DNA of 64,000 nt from the NCBI RefSeq assembly GCF_021462265.1, contig NZ_JAJONF010000038.1, positions 21,762-85,761 on the forward strand. Direction: 5' to 3'. The notes below the pieces were generated by a model. The model worked only from the letters and a program-made list of their open reading frames with translations. It did not search any database and was not told the origin of the DNA. Every line of letters begins with the position of its first letter. Position 1 is the first letter of the stretch. Shown in pieces: positions 50,105-58,492 of this stretch. This DNA is from Streptomyces shenzhenensis. Its GTDB lineage: Bacteria > Actinomycetota > Actinomycetes > Streptomycetales > Streptomycetaceae. Made by a program: the position numbers and the translations under genes.

Positions 50105-50683
50105 GTGTCCGCATCCCCCGCGACGCCTGCCGCTTCCAGCCGGGCCGTCGCACTGCTGCGCGCTCTCGACGCCGCGGAGATCGCCCATCCGGGCGGCACG
50201 CTTCTCGCGCACCTCCGGCGCGTCCAGGAGCGACTCGCCGACTGGGGCGCCCGTCCCGCGCTCCAGCTCGCGGGCCTGTGCCACGCGTGCTACGGCACCG
50301 ACGGCTTCCCCACCGCCCTGCTGCCCCTGGACCGCCGTGCCGAACTCGCGGCCGTGATCGGCACGGAGGCCGAGGCGATCGTGTATCTCTACGCCTCGTG
50401 CGACCGCAAGGCCACCTACCCGGCCCTCGCCGACCCCGACGCGGCCTTCCACGACCGCTTCACCGGCCGTGCCGACGTCCCCGCGCTCCGGCTCCGCCGG
50501 GACTTCGCCGAACTCTCCGCCGCCAACGAACTCGATCTCGCCCGCATCGACCCGTCCTTCCGCGAGAAGTGGGGAGCCGAACTCCTCGCCCTGTTCACCC
50601 GCTCGCGCCCCCTGCTGAGCCGGCCCGCCTGGTCCGACTGCCGCGCCGTTCTCGCTCCGGCGCCCCACCGTGGGCAGGGCTGA
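50105..50683 (+). CDS. DUF6817-like protein, function unknown
   Basis: A 192-residue protein, GTG after GAAGGAACCG. Contains AEIAHPGGTLLAHLRRVQE and LAGLCHACYGTDGFPTALL, with spaced His/Asp like an HD-type metal pocket. The DUF6817 name is from memory of LAGLCHACYGT-type proteins. Divergent from LysR, likely under its control. Confidence 0.7.
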   Translation: MSASPATPAASSRAVALLRALDAAEIAHPGGTLLAHLRRVQERLADWGARPALQLAGLCHACYGTDGFPTALLPLDRRAELAAVIGTEAEAIVYLYASCDRKATYPALADPDAAFHDRFTGRADVPALRLRRDFAELSAANELDLARIDPSFREKWGAELLALFTRSRPLLSRPAWSDCRAVLAPAPHRGQG

Positions 50684-50768
50684 GAGCCAGCACTGAGATC
50701 CAGTACTGAAAGCCAGTGCTGAGAGGCAAGGGGTGGCCAGGCGTCTCCGGGGCAGGTCAGGGCAGGGC

Positions 50769-52019
50769 TCAGGGGCCGGCCGGCGCGGTGCGGGGGCGGG
50801 ACGGGGCGGCGGAACGGCGCAGCTCTGCCGTGCTGGCGGCCACCCAGGCGACGGCGCCGAGGCACAGCAGGCCGCCGCTGACGAGGGCCGTCGTGCCCGA
50901 GGTCGCGTCTGCTACGAGGCCGCCGCGCAGGTTGCCGAGGTCGGGTCCGGCCTGTCCGACGATCTGTTCGGCGGCGCTGACCCGGCCGAGCAGTTCGTCC
51001 GGGGTGTGCGTCTGGACGACGGTGCTCCGGGAGACGACGGAGACGGTGTCGGCGGCGCCGGCCAGCACGAGGCAGCCCAGTCCGCTCCAGGGGCCGGGCG
51101 CCATACCGAACAGGGTCAACGCCGCGCCCCAGGCGGCGGATCCGCAGAGCATGACCAGGCCGGGGCGGGGGAGCCGGGTGAAGGCTCCGGAGAAGAGCGA
51201 CGCCACGACGCCGCCGACGGCGACAGCCGTGAGGAACAGCCCGAGGGTGCTGGGATTGTCGCCGAACCGTTCGGCGTTGAGCAGGGGGAACAGGCTGACG
51301 GGCATCGACAGCACGGTGCTGGCCAGGTCGGTGAGCAGGGCCCCGCGGACGGCAGGAGTGCGGCCCAGGAAGGCCAGGCCGTCCAGCACTCCGCGCAGGC
51401 CGGGCCGAGCGGAGGCCTCGTGGCGGGGCAGCCGCGGCAGACCGAACGCCCCGTAGAGCGCGGCGACGAAGGACAGGGCGTCGATCAGGTAGCAGGCGCC
51501 GATCCCCGGCCCGCCCGCGAGCAGTCCGCTCAGTGCGGGACCGAGCAGCATGGCCCCCTGGAAGGCGATGCGCCGCAGCGCCAGGCCCGCGGCCAGTTGG
51601 TGCGCGGGCAGCAGGTGCGGGATGAAGGTGCGCGATGCCGGGCCGCCGCCCGCGCCGAAGCAGGACTGGAGAGCGACCAGGCCCAGCACGCCGGCGGCGG
51701 GCACGTGGCCGAGAAAGCCCTGCAGTGCCAGCAGGAGCGAACACACGGCTTGTCCACCGGTGGTGAGCAGGTAGAACTTCCGCCGGTCCACTCGGTCGAC
51801 GAGCGATCCGGCGAACAGTCCGAGGACGACGAGGGGGACCGCCTGGGCGAGCCCGACGGCACCTGTCCACGTGGTGCTTTCCGTCATCTGCCAGATCTGG
51901 AACATCACCGCGACGACTGTCATCTGGCCGCCGAAACCGGACAGCGCCTGGCCGATCCACAGCCGCCGGAACGCTGGTGACGACCGTAACGGGGTCACGT
52001 CGATCAGTGCGCGGCTCAT
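50769..52019 (-). CDS. MFS efflux transporter (EntS-like)
   Basis: A 416-residue transporter with about 12 helices. Starts SRALIDVTPLRSSPAFRRLW, with motif A-like SLVDRVDRRKFYLL after the second helix. ATG 52019 overlaps the MarR stop (ATGA); two ATGs slightly upstream are alternatives. MFS_3/EntS relatives export siderophores, antibiotics or dyes. Operon and regulation by MarR fit drug efflux. Confidence 0.9.
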   Translation of the reverse strand: MSRALIDVTPLRSSPAFRRLWIGQALSGFGGQMTVVAVMFQIWQMTESTTWTGAVGLAQAVPLVVLGLFAGSLVDRVDRRKFYLLTTGGQAVCSLLLALQGFLGHVPAAGVLGLVALQSCFGAGGGPASRTFIPHLLPAHQLAAGLALRRIAFQGAMLLGPALSGLLAGGPGIGACYLIDALSFVAALYGAFGLPRLPRHEASARPGLRGVLDGLAFLGRTPAVRGALLTDLASTVLSMPVSLFPLLNAERFGDNPSTLGLFLTAVAVGGVVASLFSGAFTRLPRPGLVMLCGSAAWGAALTLFGMAPGPWSGLGCLVLAGAADTVSVVSRSTVVQTHTPDELLGRVSAAEQIVGQAGPDLGNLRGGLVADATSGTTALVSGGLLCLGAVAWVAASTAELRRSAAPSRPRTAPAGP

Positions 52020-52537
52020 TCCCATGCGCGTTCCCATGCGGGATCCTCGGCCAGTTTCGCGGCGATCCGGTCGTGGAAACTCCTGCGCGCCAGAGCCTGT
52101 TCGATGTCGGTGACGACCTGGGAGAGCGGGTAGGGAATCTCCTCCTCCAGTTCGGCGACGGCGGCCTCGGTGGCCCGCCACTCCGCTGCCAGACGACCGA
52201 TGACGCCGCGGGCCTTGTCGGTGAGCGTCACCTTTCTGGTGCGCGCGTCGTCGCCCACGACGGTCTCCACCCAGCCGGCCTCGCGCATCGCGGCGACCTT
52301 CTGACTGAGCGCCGAGTGCGTGCGCTGAACCGACTCGGCGAGTTCCGCGATGGTCATGGGGCCGCGCGCATGGAGCCGGAGCAGCTCCATGACGAAGCTG
52401 GGCTTGAGCCCGTCGATCTGCTGTCCGGAGTAGAGCCGGGCGATGTCGGCGTCCAAGGACGCCTGGAGCAGACGCAGGGGGCGCCAGAGGCTCTGCTGGG
52501 ACGGGTCGAGTGCGTCGGGGTCGGCCATGAGCCGCAT
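52016..52537 (-). CDS. MarR-family regulator of the MFS gene
   Basis: A 173-residue regulator: SFVMELLRLHARGPMTIAEL, VQRTHSALSQKVAAMREAGW, wing DDARTRKVTLTDKAR. ATG 52537 lies just after the palindromic promoter; ATG 52528 is the alternative. First gene of a two-gene operon with the MFS gene. Confidence 0.9.
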   Translation of the reverse strand: MRLMADPDALDPSQQSLWRPLRLLQASLDADIARLYSGQQIDGLKPSFVMELLRLHARGPMTIAELAESVQRTHSALSQKVAAMREAGWVETVVGDDARTRKVTLTDKARGVIGRLAAEWRATEAAVAELEEEIPYPLSQVVTDIEQALARRSFHDRIAAKLAEDPAWERAWE

Positions 52538-52540
52538 CGT

Positions 52541-52564
52541 AACAGTGGTTATATAAGCACTGTT
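52541..52564. promoter_or_regulatory. MarR operator AACAGTG...CACTGTT over a TATATAAC -10
   Basis: 7-bp arms (52541-52547 and 52558-52564) flank GTTATATAAG, which on the minus strand reads as an AT-rich -10 box. Binding here would block the marR-MFS operon. Confidence 0.75.
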
Positions 52565-52639
52565 GTTTTTTGGTGGCGCCGCCTCGCCGTCCCGCCCTCA
52601 CGGTGAAAGACGCCCGTGCGGGTATGACGCGACGCACTT

Positions 52640-52659
52640 TTGCAAGCAGGTGCTTGCAA
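52640..52659. promoter_or_regulatory. Perfect palindrome TTGCAAGCA-GG-TGCTTGCAA
   Basis: 9-bp arms, 30 bp upstream of the XRE-family gene. Likely autoregulatory operator. Confidence 0.75.
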
Positions 52660-52689
52660 TTGTTAGCGAGGGTGGGGCAGGGTGGAGGT

Positions 52690-53154
52690 ATGGCATCGCT
52701 GAACGTCGGCAATCTCGGTGAGTATCTGCGTGAACAGCGGCGCAACGCGCAGCTGTCGCTCAGGCAGCTCGCCGATGCCGCCGGGGTGTCCAATCCGTAC
52801 CTGAGCCAGATCGAGCGCGGGCTGCGCAAGCCGAGCGCGGAGGTGCTGCAGCAGGTCGCCAAGGCCCTGCGGATCTCCGCCGAGACGCTGTACGTCCGCG
52901 CCGGAATCCTCGACGCCGAGCGGGACCTGAACGAGGTGGAGACCCGCGCGGTCATCCTCGCCGACCCCACCCTGGACGAGCGGCAGAAGCAGGTGCTGCT
53001 GCAGATCTACGAGTCGTTCAGGAAAGAGAACGGCTTCGGGCCGGGCCTGGACCGCGTGAGCGGCACGGACACCGACGGCGCCGGGGACCACGAAGGCGAA
53101 GGCGACGGCGGCACCGGCGACAGCGAGCCCGATCCGCGGCGGACGGCCGGATGA
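52690..53154 (+). CDS. XRE-family regulator upstream of hbhA-like gene
   Basis: A 154-residue protein. HTH: LGEYLREQRRNAQLSLRQLA, GVSNPYLSQIERGLRKPSAE. Then helices (LDERQKQVLLQIYESFRKEN) and an acidic Gly/Asp/Glu tail (AGDHEGEGDGGTGDSEPDP). The XRE, HbhA-like, DUF2516 order resembles Rv0474-Rv0475-Rv0476 of mycobacteria. Ribosome site GGAGG is very close to ATG, so the upstream AGGG may be used. Confidence 0.92.
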   Translation: MASLNVGNLGEYLREQRRNAQLSLRQLADAAGVSNPYLSQIERGLRKPSAEVLQQVAKALRISAETLYVRAGILDAERDLNEVETRAVILADPTLDERQKQVLLQIYESFRKENGFGPGLDRVSGTDTDGAGDHEGEGDGGTGDSEPDPRRTAG

Positions 53155-53231
53155 GCCGGCCAAGCGCGCCGGCCGCCGCGCCGCGGACCACAAAACCCTC
53201 AGCCGAACTTTAATACGGGAGGACCATCACC

Positions 53232-53864
53232 ATGGCCATCGCCGACGACCTGCGCAAGACCCTCAGCGACCCGACTCCGCTCTACTTCGCCGCCGGCACC
53301 GCCGACCTGGCCATCCAGCAGGCCAAGAAGGTCCCCGGCCTGGTCGAGCAGTTGCGCGCCGAGGCCCCGGCCCGCATCGAGGCGGTCCGCAACGCCGACC
53401 CGAAGGCCGTCCAGGAGAAGGCCGCCGCCCGCGCCAAGGAGGCCGGTGCCAAGGCCAAGGAGGCCCAGGTCAGCCTCCAGTCCAAGGTCAACGACTTCAT
53501 CGTCTCCCTCGACGGCGACCTCAAGAAGCTCGGCGAGTCCGCCCAGGACTTCGCGCTGCGCCAGGTCGGCGTGGCCGCCGAGTACGCCGTCAAGGCCCGC
53601 GAGACCTACGAGAAGGTCGCCGAGCACGGCGAGCAGGCCGTGAAGGTCTGGCGCGGTGAGGCCGCCGACGAGATCGAGGACCTGGCCATCGCCGTCGAGG
53701 GCAAGCCCGAGCCGGTCGTGGTCAAGGCGGACGAGAAGAAGACGGACGAGCCGAAGGCCGCCGAGGCCAAGCCGGCCGCGGTCAAGAAGGCCCCGGCCGC
53801 CAAGCGGACCCCGGCCCCCCGCAAGGACACCCCGGTCAGGAAGACCACCCCGCCGGCCAAGTAA
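53232..53864 (+). CDS. HbhA-like heparin-binding haemagglutinin homologue
   Basis: A 210-residue protein, ATG after GGAGGACCATCACC. Long amphipathic coiled coil (ADLAIQQAKKVPGLVEQLRA, KAAARAKEAGAKAKEAQVSL) and a Lys/Ala/Pro-rich tail (VKKAPAAKRTPAPRKDTPVR). HbhA binds heparan sulfate through its Lys-rich tail; in Streptomyces relatives interact with lipid bodies or the membrane. Here no host role is expected. Confidence 0.9.
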   Translation: MAIADDLRKTLSDPTPLYFAAGTADLAIQQAKKVPGLVEQLRAEAPARIEAVRNADPKAVQEKAAARAKEAGAKAKEAQVSLQSKVNDFIVSLDGDLKKLGESAQDFALRQVGVAAEYAVKARETYEKVAEHGEQAVKVWRGEAADEIEDLAIAVEGKPEPVVVKADEKKTDEPKAAEAKPAAVKKAPAAKRTPAPRKDTPVRKTTPPAK

Positions 53865-53888
53865 CCGGCGCCCGCGTCAGCGGAACGT

Positions 53889-53921
53889 ACGGGCCGGGCA
53901 CCTTGAGGGTGCCCGGCCCGT
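53889..53921. terminator. Terminator after the hbhA-like gene
   Basis: 14-bp perfect stem (53889-53902 with 53908-53921), loop TTGAG, then TTGT. Confidence 0.85.
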
Positions 53922-53973
53922 TGTACGGGTACGGTGGCCGCGTAGGGATCGGGAGAGAGCGGGTGGTGGCAGC

Positions 53974-54327
53974 ATGCTGATGCTGGGGTTCGCGGGGTTC
54001 CTGGGACTGTTGAAGATCGTCCTGATGGCCCTGGCCGCGTTCGGGCTGGTCGACGCCGTCTTCCGGCGCGAGGACGCCTTCCGCGCGGCCGACAAGCAGA
54101 ACAAGATGTTCTGGCTGATCATCCTGGCCATCGCCCTGGTCGTCAGCTACCTCTTCTCGATCCTCTCCATCCTGCCGATCGCGGGCGTGGTGGCGAGCAT
54201 CGTCTACATCGTCGACGTCCGTCCCGCGGTCAAGCAGGTGTCGGGCGGTGGCGGCGGCTGGCGAGGCCGCCGCGGCGGCGGCAGCAGCAGCGACGGCCCG
54301 TACGGCCCGTACAACGGCGGCCGCTGA
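53974..54327 (+). CDS. DUF2516 membrane protein
   Basis: A 117-residue protein with about three helices (MLGFAGFLGLLKIVLMALAA, KMFWLIILAIALVVSYLFSI, IAGVVASIVYIVDVRPAVK) and a Gly/Arg/Ser tail. Conserved in actinobacteria near hbhA and XRE genes. Function unknown. Start at MLMLGF; the ribosome site is weak. Confidence 0.87.
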   Translation: MLMLGFAGFLGLLKIVLMALAAFGLVDAVFRREDAFRAADKQNKMFWLIILAIALVVSYLFSILSILPIAGVVASIVYIVDVRPAVKQVSGGGGGWRGRRGGGSSSDGPYGPYNGGR

Positions 54328-54402
54328 CCTTCGCCGACCGGTTCTCGGCGCCGGCTCTCCACCCACGTATCTTTCAGGGCGCGCCCGTACCAGCGCGCCC
54401 GC

Positions 54403-54460
54403 AGGGGCGCGGCCTGTGTCGATGTGCGGCTCCACCGCGTGGGCACGCCCAGCCACGTCA
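54403..54460 (+). repeat. Dispersed repeat, copy near 54.4 kb
   Basis: GGGGCGCGGCCTGTGTCGAT, then GTGCGGCTCCACCGCGTGGG and CACGCCCAGCC: same core as 58247-58312 and the reverse of 11896-11962. Confidence 0.75.
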
Positions 54461-54505
54461 CACCCGCACCCGGCGCACTGCAGCCCCCCGTGACGGCGTG
54501 GCCGC

Positions 54506-55816
54506 TCAAACCCCCCGATCCAGCAGCACGACGGCCACGTCATCCGTGAGCTCGCCCCCATTGAGCTGCCGCACCTCATTGACGGCCGCCCGCAGCAACG
54601 CCTCCCCGGTCAGGCCGGAGGCCAGCTGCCGTCGGACCATCTCGACCATCCCCTCCTGCCCCAGCCGCTCACCGCCCGAGCCCACCCGGCCCTCGATCAG
54701 TCCGTCGGTGTAGAGCATCAGGCTCCACTCGGCGCCCAGCTCCACCTGCATCCGCGGCCACCGGGCCTCCTTCAGCAGCCCCAGTGCCGGCCCGTTGTTC
54801 TCGTACGGCAGCAGCTCGGCCGGCTGTCCGGGCCGGGCGACCAGCGGCGCCGGATGCCCGGCCAGGCACAGTCCGGCCCCGTGTCCGTCCGGCGCTATGT
54901 CGACGGTGCAGAGCGTCGCGAAGATCTCCTCGTCGGAGCGTTCGTGCTCCAGCACCTGCTGCAGCGTGGACAGCAGCTTGTCGCCGCACAGCCCCGCCAG
55001 GGTCAGTGCCCGCCAGGCGATCCGCAGCTCCACGCCGAGCGCGGCCTCGTCCGGGCCGTGCCCGCAGACGTCGCCGATCATCGCGTGCACGGTCCCGTCG
55101 GGCGTGCGCACGGTGTCGTAGAAGTCACCGCCGAGCAGCGCCCGGGAGCGGCCGGGGCGGTAGCGGGCGGCGAAGCGCAGCGAGGAGCCCTCCAGCAGGG
55201 GCGTGGGCAGCAGGCCCCGTTCCAGACGGCGGTTCTCCTGCGCCCGCAGCCGCCCCTCCGCGAGCTTGCGCTCGGTCGTCAGGGAGCGTTTGCGCTCGAC
55301 GGCGTACCGGATGGCGCGGCTCAGCAGCCGCCCGTCCAGTTCGTCGCGGAAGAGGTAGTCCTGCGCGCCGACGCGTACGGCCTCGGTGCCGCGCTCGGCG
55401 TCACCGGAGGCGGTGAGCGCCAGCACGGCATGCCGGGGCGCGAGCTCCAGCACGTGCTTGAGCACGGCCAGCTCGCCCCCCGTCTCCTTGTCGCCCGGCG
55501 CCGGGAGGGCCAGGTCCAGCAGGATGCAGTGGACGTCGTCGGTCAGCAGCCGCTCGGCCTCGGTGAGGTTGCGGGCGGTGCGGACGCGGATCGAGTTGCC
55601 GGACGCGTCCCGCAACTCGGGCAGAACCGGTGAACCGGCCGGATCGTCCTCGATCAGCAGCAGGGTGAGAGTGGTGCCGCCGGTGTTCGAGGCGACGGCT
55701 TCCGTGCGGTTGGCCTCTTCCATGAGAGGGCCGCCGCCCTGTGCGGGCACGGCGGCCGGCGCCTGACCACTCTCCACGGCCGGGATCGCTCTCTGCCGCG
55801 GTACGGGTACGGGCAT
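54506..55816 (-). CDS. PP2C-type phosphatase with N-terminal receiver domain
   Basis: A 436-residue protein; ATG 55816 chosen with AAGGAA upstream. A receiver-like domain (TLTLLLIEDDPAGSPVLPEL, HCILLDLALPAPGD) has Arg where the conserved Lys is expected (DYLFRDEL), so signalling may differ. A coiled coil (ERKRSLTTERKLAEGRLRAQ) leads to the SpoIIE/RsbU phosphatase domain (LLGGDFYDTV, MIGDVCGHGPDEAA, LCLAGHPAPL, LTDDVAVVLL). It probably dephosphorylates an anti-anti-sigma factor. No cognate kinase adjacent. Confidence 0.92.
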   Translation of the reverse strand: MPVPVPRQRAIPAVESGQAPAAVPAQGGGPLMEEANRTEAVASNTGGTTLTLLLIEDDPAGSPVLPELRDASGNSIRVRTARNLTEAERLLTDDVHCILLDLALPAPGDKETGGELAVLKHVLELAPRHAVLALTASGDAERGTEAVRVGAQDYLFRDELDGRLLSRAIRYAVERKRSLTTERKLAEGRLRAQENRRLERGLLPTPLLEGSSLRFAARYRPGRSRALLGGDFYDTVRTPDGTVHAMIGDVCGHGPDEAALGVELRIAWRALTLAGLCGDKLLSTLQQVLEHERSDEEIFATLCTVDIAPDGHGAGLCLAGHPAPLVARPGQPAELLPYENNGPALGLLKEARWPRMQVELGAEWSLMLYTDGLIEGRVGSGGERLGQEGMVEMVRRQLASGLTGEALLRAAVNEVRQLNGGELTDDVAVVLLDRGV

Positions 55817-56108
55817 CGTGTCGGGTTCCTTCCCTCCCCCCGAGGGCATGGCGGGGCGAGGGACCTCGACCCACCCGACGGGGACCATAGCGGTACTGGC
55901 CGCCGCAACGGAATGGGGTGAGCCGCGCCGCCCTGTCTCAGGCCGCTGGCATATGCCGTATGCCGTACTGCAGTTGGGCAACAGGGCCGTCCGGCAGGAA
56001 TGACGAAGGTCACGTGCCGCCGGAGTTTGAAGGGGCGTTGGCATGCGCTGGGTCACATGACTCAGCTCACGAAAGGGGGGGCATCACGCCTGAAGCGCCT
56101 GGCGGTGC

Positions 56109-57221
56109 TCAGGCGTCCGGCCGTACCACCCCGAGGATCGGCATCGATCCCGCGCCGCCGACCGACACCGTCCGCCCCGGGCGCGGGGCCTGGATGATCG
56201 CGCCGTCCCCTATGTACATCGCGACATGGCTGGCGTCGTCGAAGTAGATGATCAGGTCACCGGGCCGCATGTCCTTGACGTCGACGTGCTTGAGCTGCTT
56301 CCACTGCTCCTCGGAGGTGCGCGGGATCGGCTTCCCGGCGCTCGCCCAGGCCTGCGAGGTCAGCCCGGAGCAGTCGTACGAGTCCGGGCCCTCGGCGCCC
56401 CACACGTACGGCTTGCCGAGCTGGGCGGTGGCGAACGCGACCGCCTTCCTGCCCGCCGCGGACGCCTTGCTGTGGATCTCGCCGAGGATCCCGGTGCCCA
56501 GCCAGGCGGTCTGCTGCTTGTAGGCGGCCTCCCGCTCCAGCTCGGCGAGCCGCTCCTTCTGCTTCTTCTCCAGCTTCGACTGGAGCTTCTCGGCGGCGGC
56601 GATCCGCTCCTTGATCTTCTTCTTCGCGGCGGCCTTCGCCTTGCGGCCGGCCTCCAGCCTGTTCCACTGGTCGGCCGCGTCCGCCGCGTACTGCCTCAAG
56701 TCCTGCTGGGTCTGGGTAAGTTCCCTGAGCAGGGCCTTGGTGGCGCGCTCACCCTGGAGCACCCGCCCCGCCCCGTCCAGGAACTCGGAGGGGTTGTCGC
56801 TCAGTATCAGCTGGGCGGTGTCCGGCAGCCCGCCGGTGCGGTACTGGGCGGCGGCCGCCCGGCCCGCCCGCTCCTTCAACGCGTCGAGCTTCTGCTGCCC
56901 TCTGACGATCTTCTGCGCCAGGTCGACGATCTCGGCGGACTGCTTCCGGGCCGCCTCCTCGGCGGCGTTGTACGCGTCGGTGGCGACGGCCGCGTCGTGA
57001 TACAGCGCGTCCAGCTTCTCGCGTACGGCCTCGAGGTCCTTGTCCGGCGGAAGGGCCGCGGACGTGCCGGCCGAGGCCGAGACGGTGGGGGAGGGGGTCG
57101 GGGCGGGCGCCGCGAACGCCGTGCCGGGTGCCGCCAGCACCGTCACCGCGCAGACCACGGTCACCGCCGTCCCCAGGATCCCGCTCCCGCCTGCCCGGAC
57201 GGTGCGCTTGTCCGGTCCCAT
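56109..57221 (-). CDS. Secreted NlpC/P60 peptidoglycan hydrolase
   Basis: A 370-residue enzyme. Signal peptide (GILGTAVTVVCAVTVLAAPG, AFA-AP), long coiled coil (about 55-235; REKLDALYHDAAVATDAYNA, KKKIKERIAAAEKLQSKLEK), then NlpC/P60 with catalytic C in YDCSGLTSQAW, H in SHVAMYIGDG and the closing polar residue in IIQAPRPG. Cuts the stem peptide of peptidoglycan, as RipA-like enzymes do in cell separation. Start after GGGGGGCGGGTC. Confidence 0.94.
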   Translation of the reverse strand: MGPDKRTVRAGGSGILGTAVTVVCAVTVLAAPGTAFAAPAPTPSPTVSASAGTSAALPPDKDLEAVREKLDALYHDAAVATDAYNAAEEAARKQSAEIVDLAQKIVRGQQKLDALKERAGRAAAAQYRTGGLPDTAQLILSDNPSEFLDGAGRVLQGERATKALLRELTQTQQDLRQYAADAADQWNRLEAGRKAKAAAKKKIKERIAAAEKLQSKLEKKQKERLAELEREAAYKQQTAWLGTGILGEIHSKASAAGRKAVAFATAQLGKPYVWGAEGPDSYDCSGLTSQAWASAGKPIPRTSEEQWKQLKHVDVKDMRPGDLIIYFDDASHVAMYIGDGAIIQAPRPGRTVSVGGAGSMPILGVVRPDA

Positions 57222-57406
57222 GACCCGCCCCCCAGAAAATCTGATTAATCGTCAGTAACTTACGACACGTGGAGGATCGTGCCATGGCGCGCCGCAAAGC
57301 GACAGAGGCAGCGGCAGGTGGGTTCCTCCCCGGTTTCCCCCCGAGCATGACGATCTCCCCGCCTTTGTGACGAACGACTCATCGAGGTCGTTCCCACCCC
57401 GCCCCA

Positions 57407-58201
57407 TCAGGCCTTCGGCGCCAAGGCCCCCCACGCCACCGTCACTTCGCCCTGCCGCCAGCGCGTCGCCGAGTCCGTCACCGGCCAGTCGGCCGTCAGA
57501 TCCCGCACCGCCCGGATCCACCGCTGCCGGGCGCCGTACGACGCGTAGGGCGCGGCCGCCGCCCACGCGCGGTCGAAGTCCCGCAGGAACGCGTGCACCG
57601 GCTCGCCCGGCACGTTGCGGTGGATCAACGCCTTCGGCAGCCGCTCGGCGAGGTCCGAGGGCCGTTCCAGGGAGCCGAGCCGGGTCGCGAAGGTCACCGT
57701 CCGGGGCCCCTGAGTCCCGAGCGCCACCCACACGTGCCGCCGCCCGATCTCGTCACAGGTCCCCTCCACCAGCAGCCCGCCGGGTGCGAGCCGCCCGCAC
57801 AGCCGCCGCCACACCTCGGCGACCTCGCCCTCGTCGTACTGCCGCAGCACGTTGGCCGCCCGGATGAGCAACGGCCGCGCGGGAACGGGAATCTCGAACC
57901 CGCCGTGCCGGAAGGCGAGCCCCTCCCGTTCGTACGGCCTGGCCGCGGCGACCCGCGCGGGCTCGATCTCGATCCCGACGACACGCGTGCGTGGCGCGAC
58001 GCCGCGAAGCCGGCCGAGCAACTCGACGGCGGTCCACGGGGCGGCGCCGTAACCCAGGTCGACGGCGACGGGGTCGGCCGCGCGCCGCAGCTCGGCCCCG
58101 TGCGTGACGGCGATCCAGCGGTCCATGCGGCGCAGCCGGTTGGGGTTGGTGGTCCCGCGCGTCACCGTTCCCACGGGGCGGGAGGCGGCGCGGGCTGTCA
58201 T
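57407..58201 (-). CDS. Class I SAM-dependent methyltransferase
   Basis: A 264-residue protein. Motif I VAVDLGYGAAPWTAVELLGR, then VVGIEIEPARVAAA and LAPGGLLVEGTCDEIGRRHV. The start at TGACA.. is leaderless (TACCCT, seven bases, ATG on the minus strand). Divergent from mshA, with a repeat element between. Substrate unknown. Confidence 0.87.
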   Translation of the reverse strand: MTARAASRPVGTVTRGTTNPNRLRRMDRWIAVTHGAELRRAADPVAVDLGYGAAPWTAVELLGRLRGVAPRTRVVGIEIEPARVAAARPYEREGLAFRHGGFEIPVPARPLLIRAANVLRQYDEGEVAEVWRRLCGRLAPGGLLVEGTCDEIGRRHVWVALGTQGPRTVTFATRLGSLERPSDLAERLPKALIHRNVPGEPVHAFLRDFDRAWAAAAPYASYGARQRWIRAVRDLTADWPVTDSATRWRQGEVTVAWGALAPKA

Positions 58202-58246
58202 GCCTAAGAGGGTAGACAGTGGCGCGCCCCGCACCGACGCGCTCCG

Positions 58247-58312
58247 TGGGGGCGCGGGGCTGTGCCGATGGGCGGCTCCGCCGCGTGGGCGCGACAAGCC
58301 CCACCCGCCCGC
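58247..58312 (+). repeat. Dispersed repeat, copy near 58.3 kb
   Basis: GGGGGCGCGGGGCTGTGCCG, then GGCGGCTCCGCCGCGTGGGC and GCGACAAGCCCCACCCGCCC. Same family as the copies at 11.9, 36.9 and 54.4 kb. It lies in the mshA upstream region but before its promoter. Confidence 0.75.
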
Positions 58313-58403
58313 ATTCGAGTCCGCGACCGTCCCATCCCCACGCCTCTCGTCCTCGAACGGTTGAGCGACTTCAGGCAATGTGTCGGTAAAATCAACCGCC
58401 CCC

Positions 58404-58430
58404 GGAATGGGAACCCGGCCCTCCGCTGTT
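58404..58430 (+). promoter_or_regulatory. SigR-type promoter of mshA
   Basis: GGAAT (58404-58408), 19-bp spacer, GTT (58428-58430): matches the SigR consensus GGAAT-N18/19-GTT. mshA is a known SigR target in S. coelicolor under thiol-oxidative stress. Predicted start about 58436, 57 bp before the GTG. Confidence 0.75.
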
Positions 58431-58492
58431 GCACACCCAGAGGACCCCCGACGTCCTCCCGAAGGCATGCCCGCATCAAGGAGGACCGCCAC

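Noticed and set aside
57222..57406. Possible ydaO/c-di-AMP riboswitch before the NlpC/P60 gene
   Set aside because: Cell-wall hydrolase genes in Streptomyces often have this riboswitch and the leader is G-rich, but I could not find the conserved core segments in order, so it is not called.
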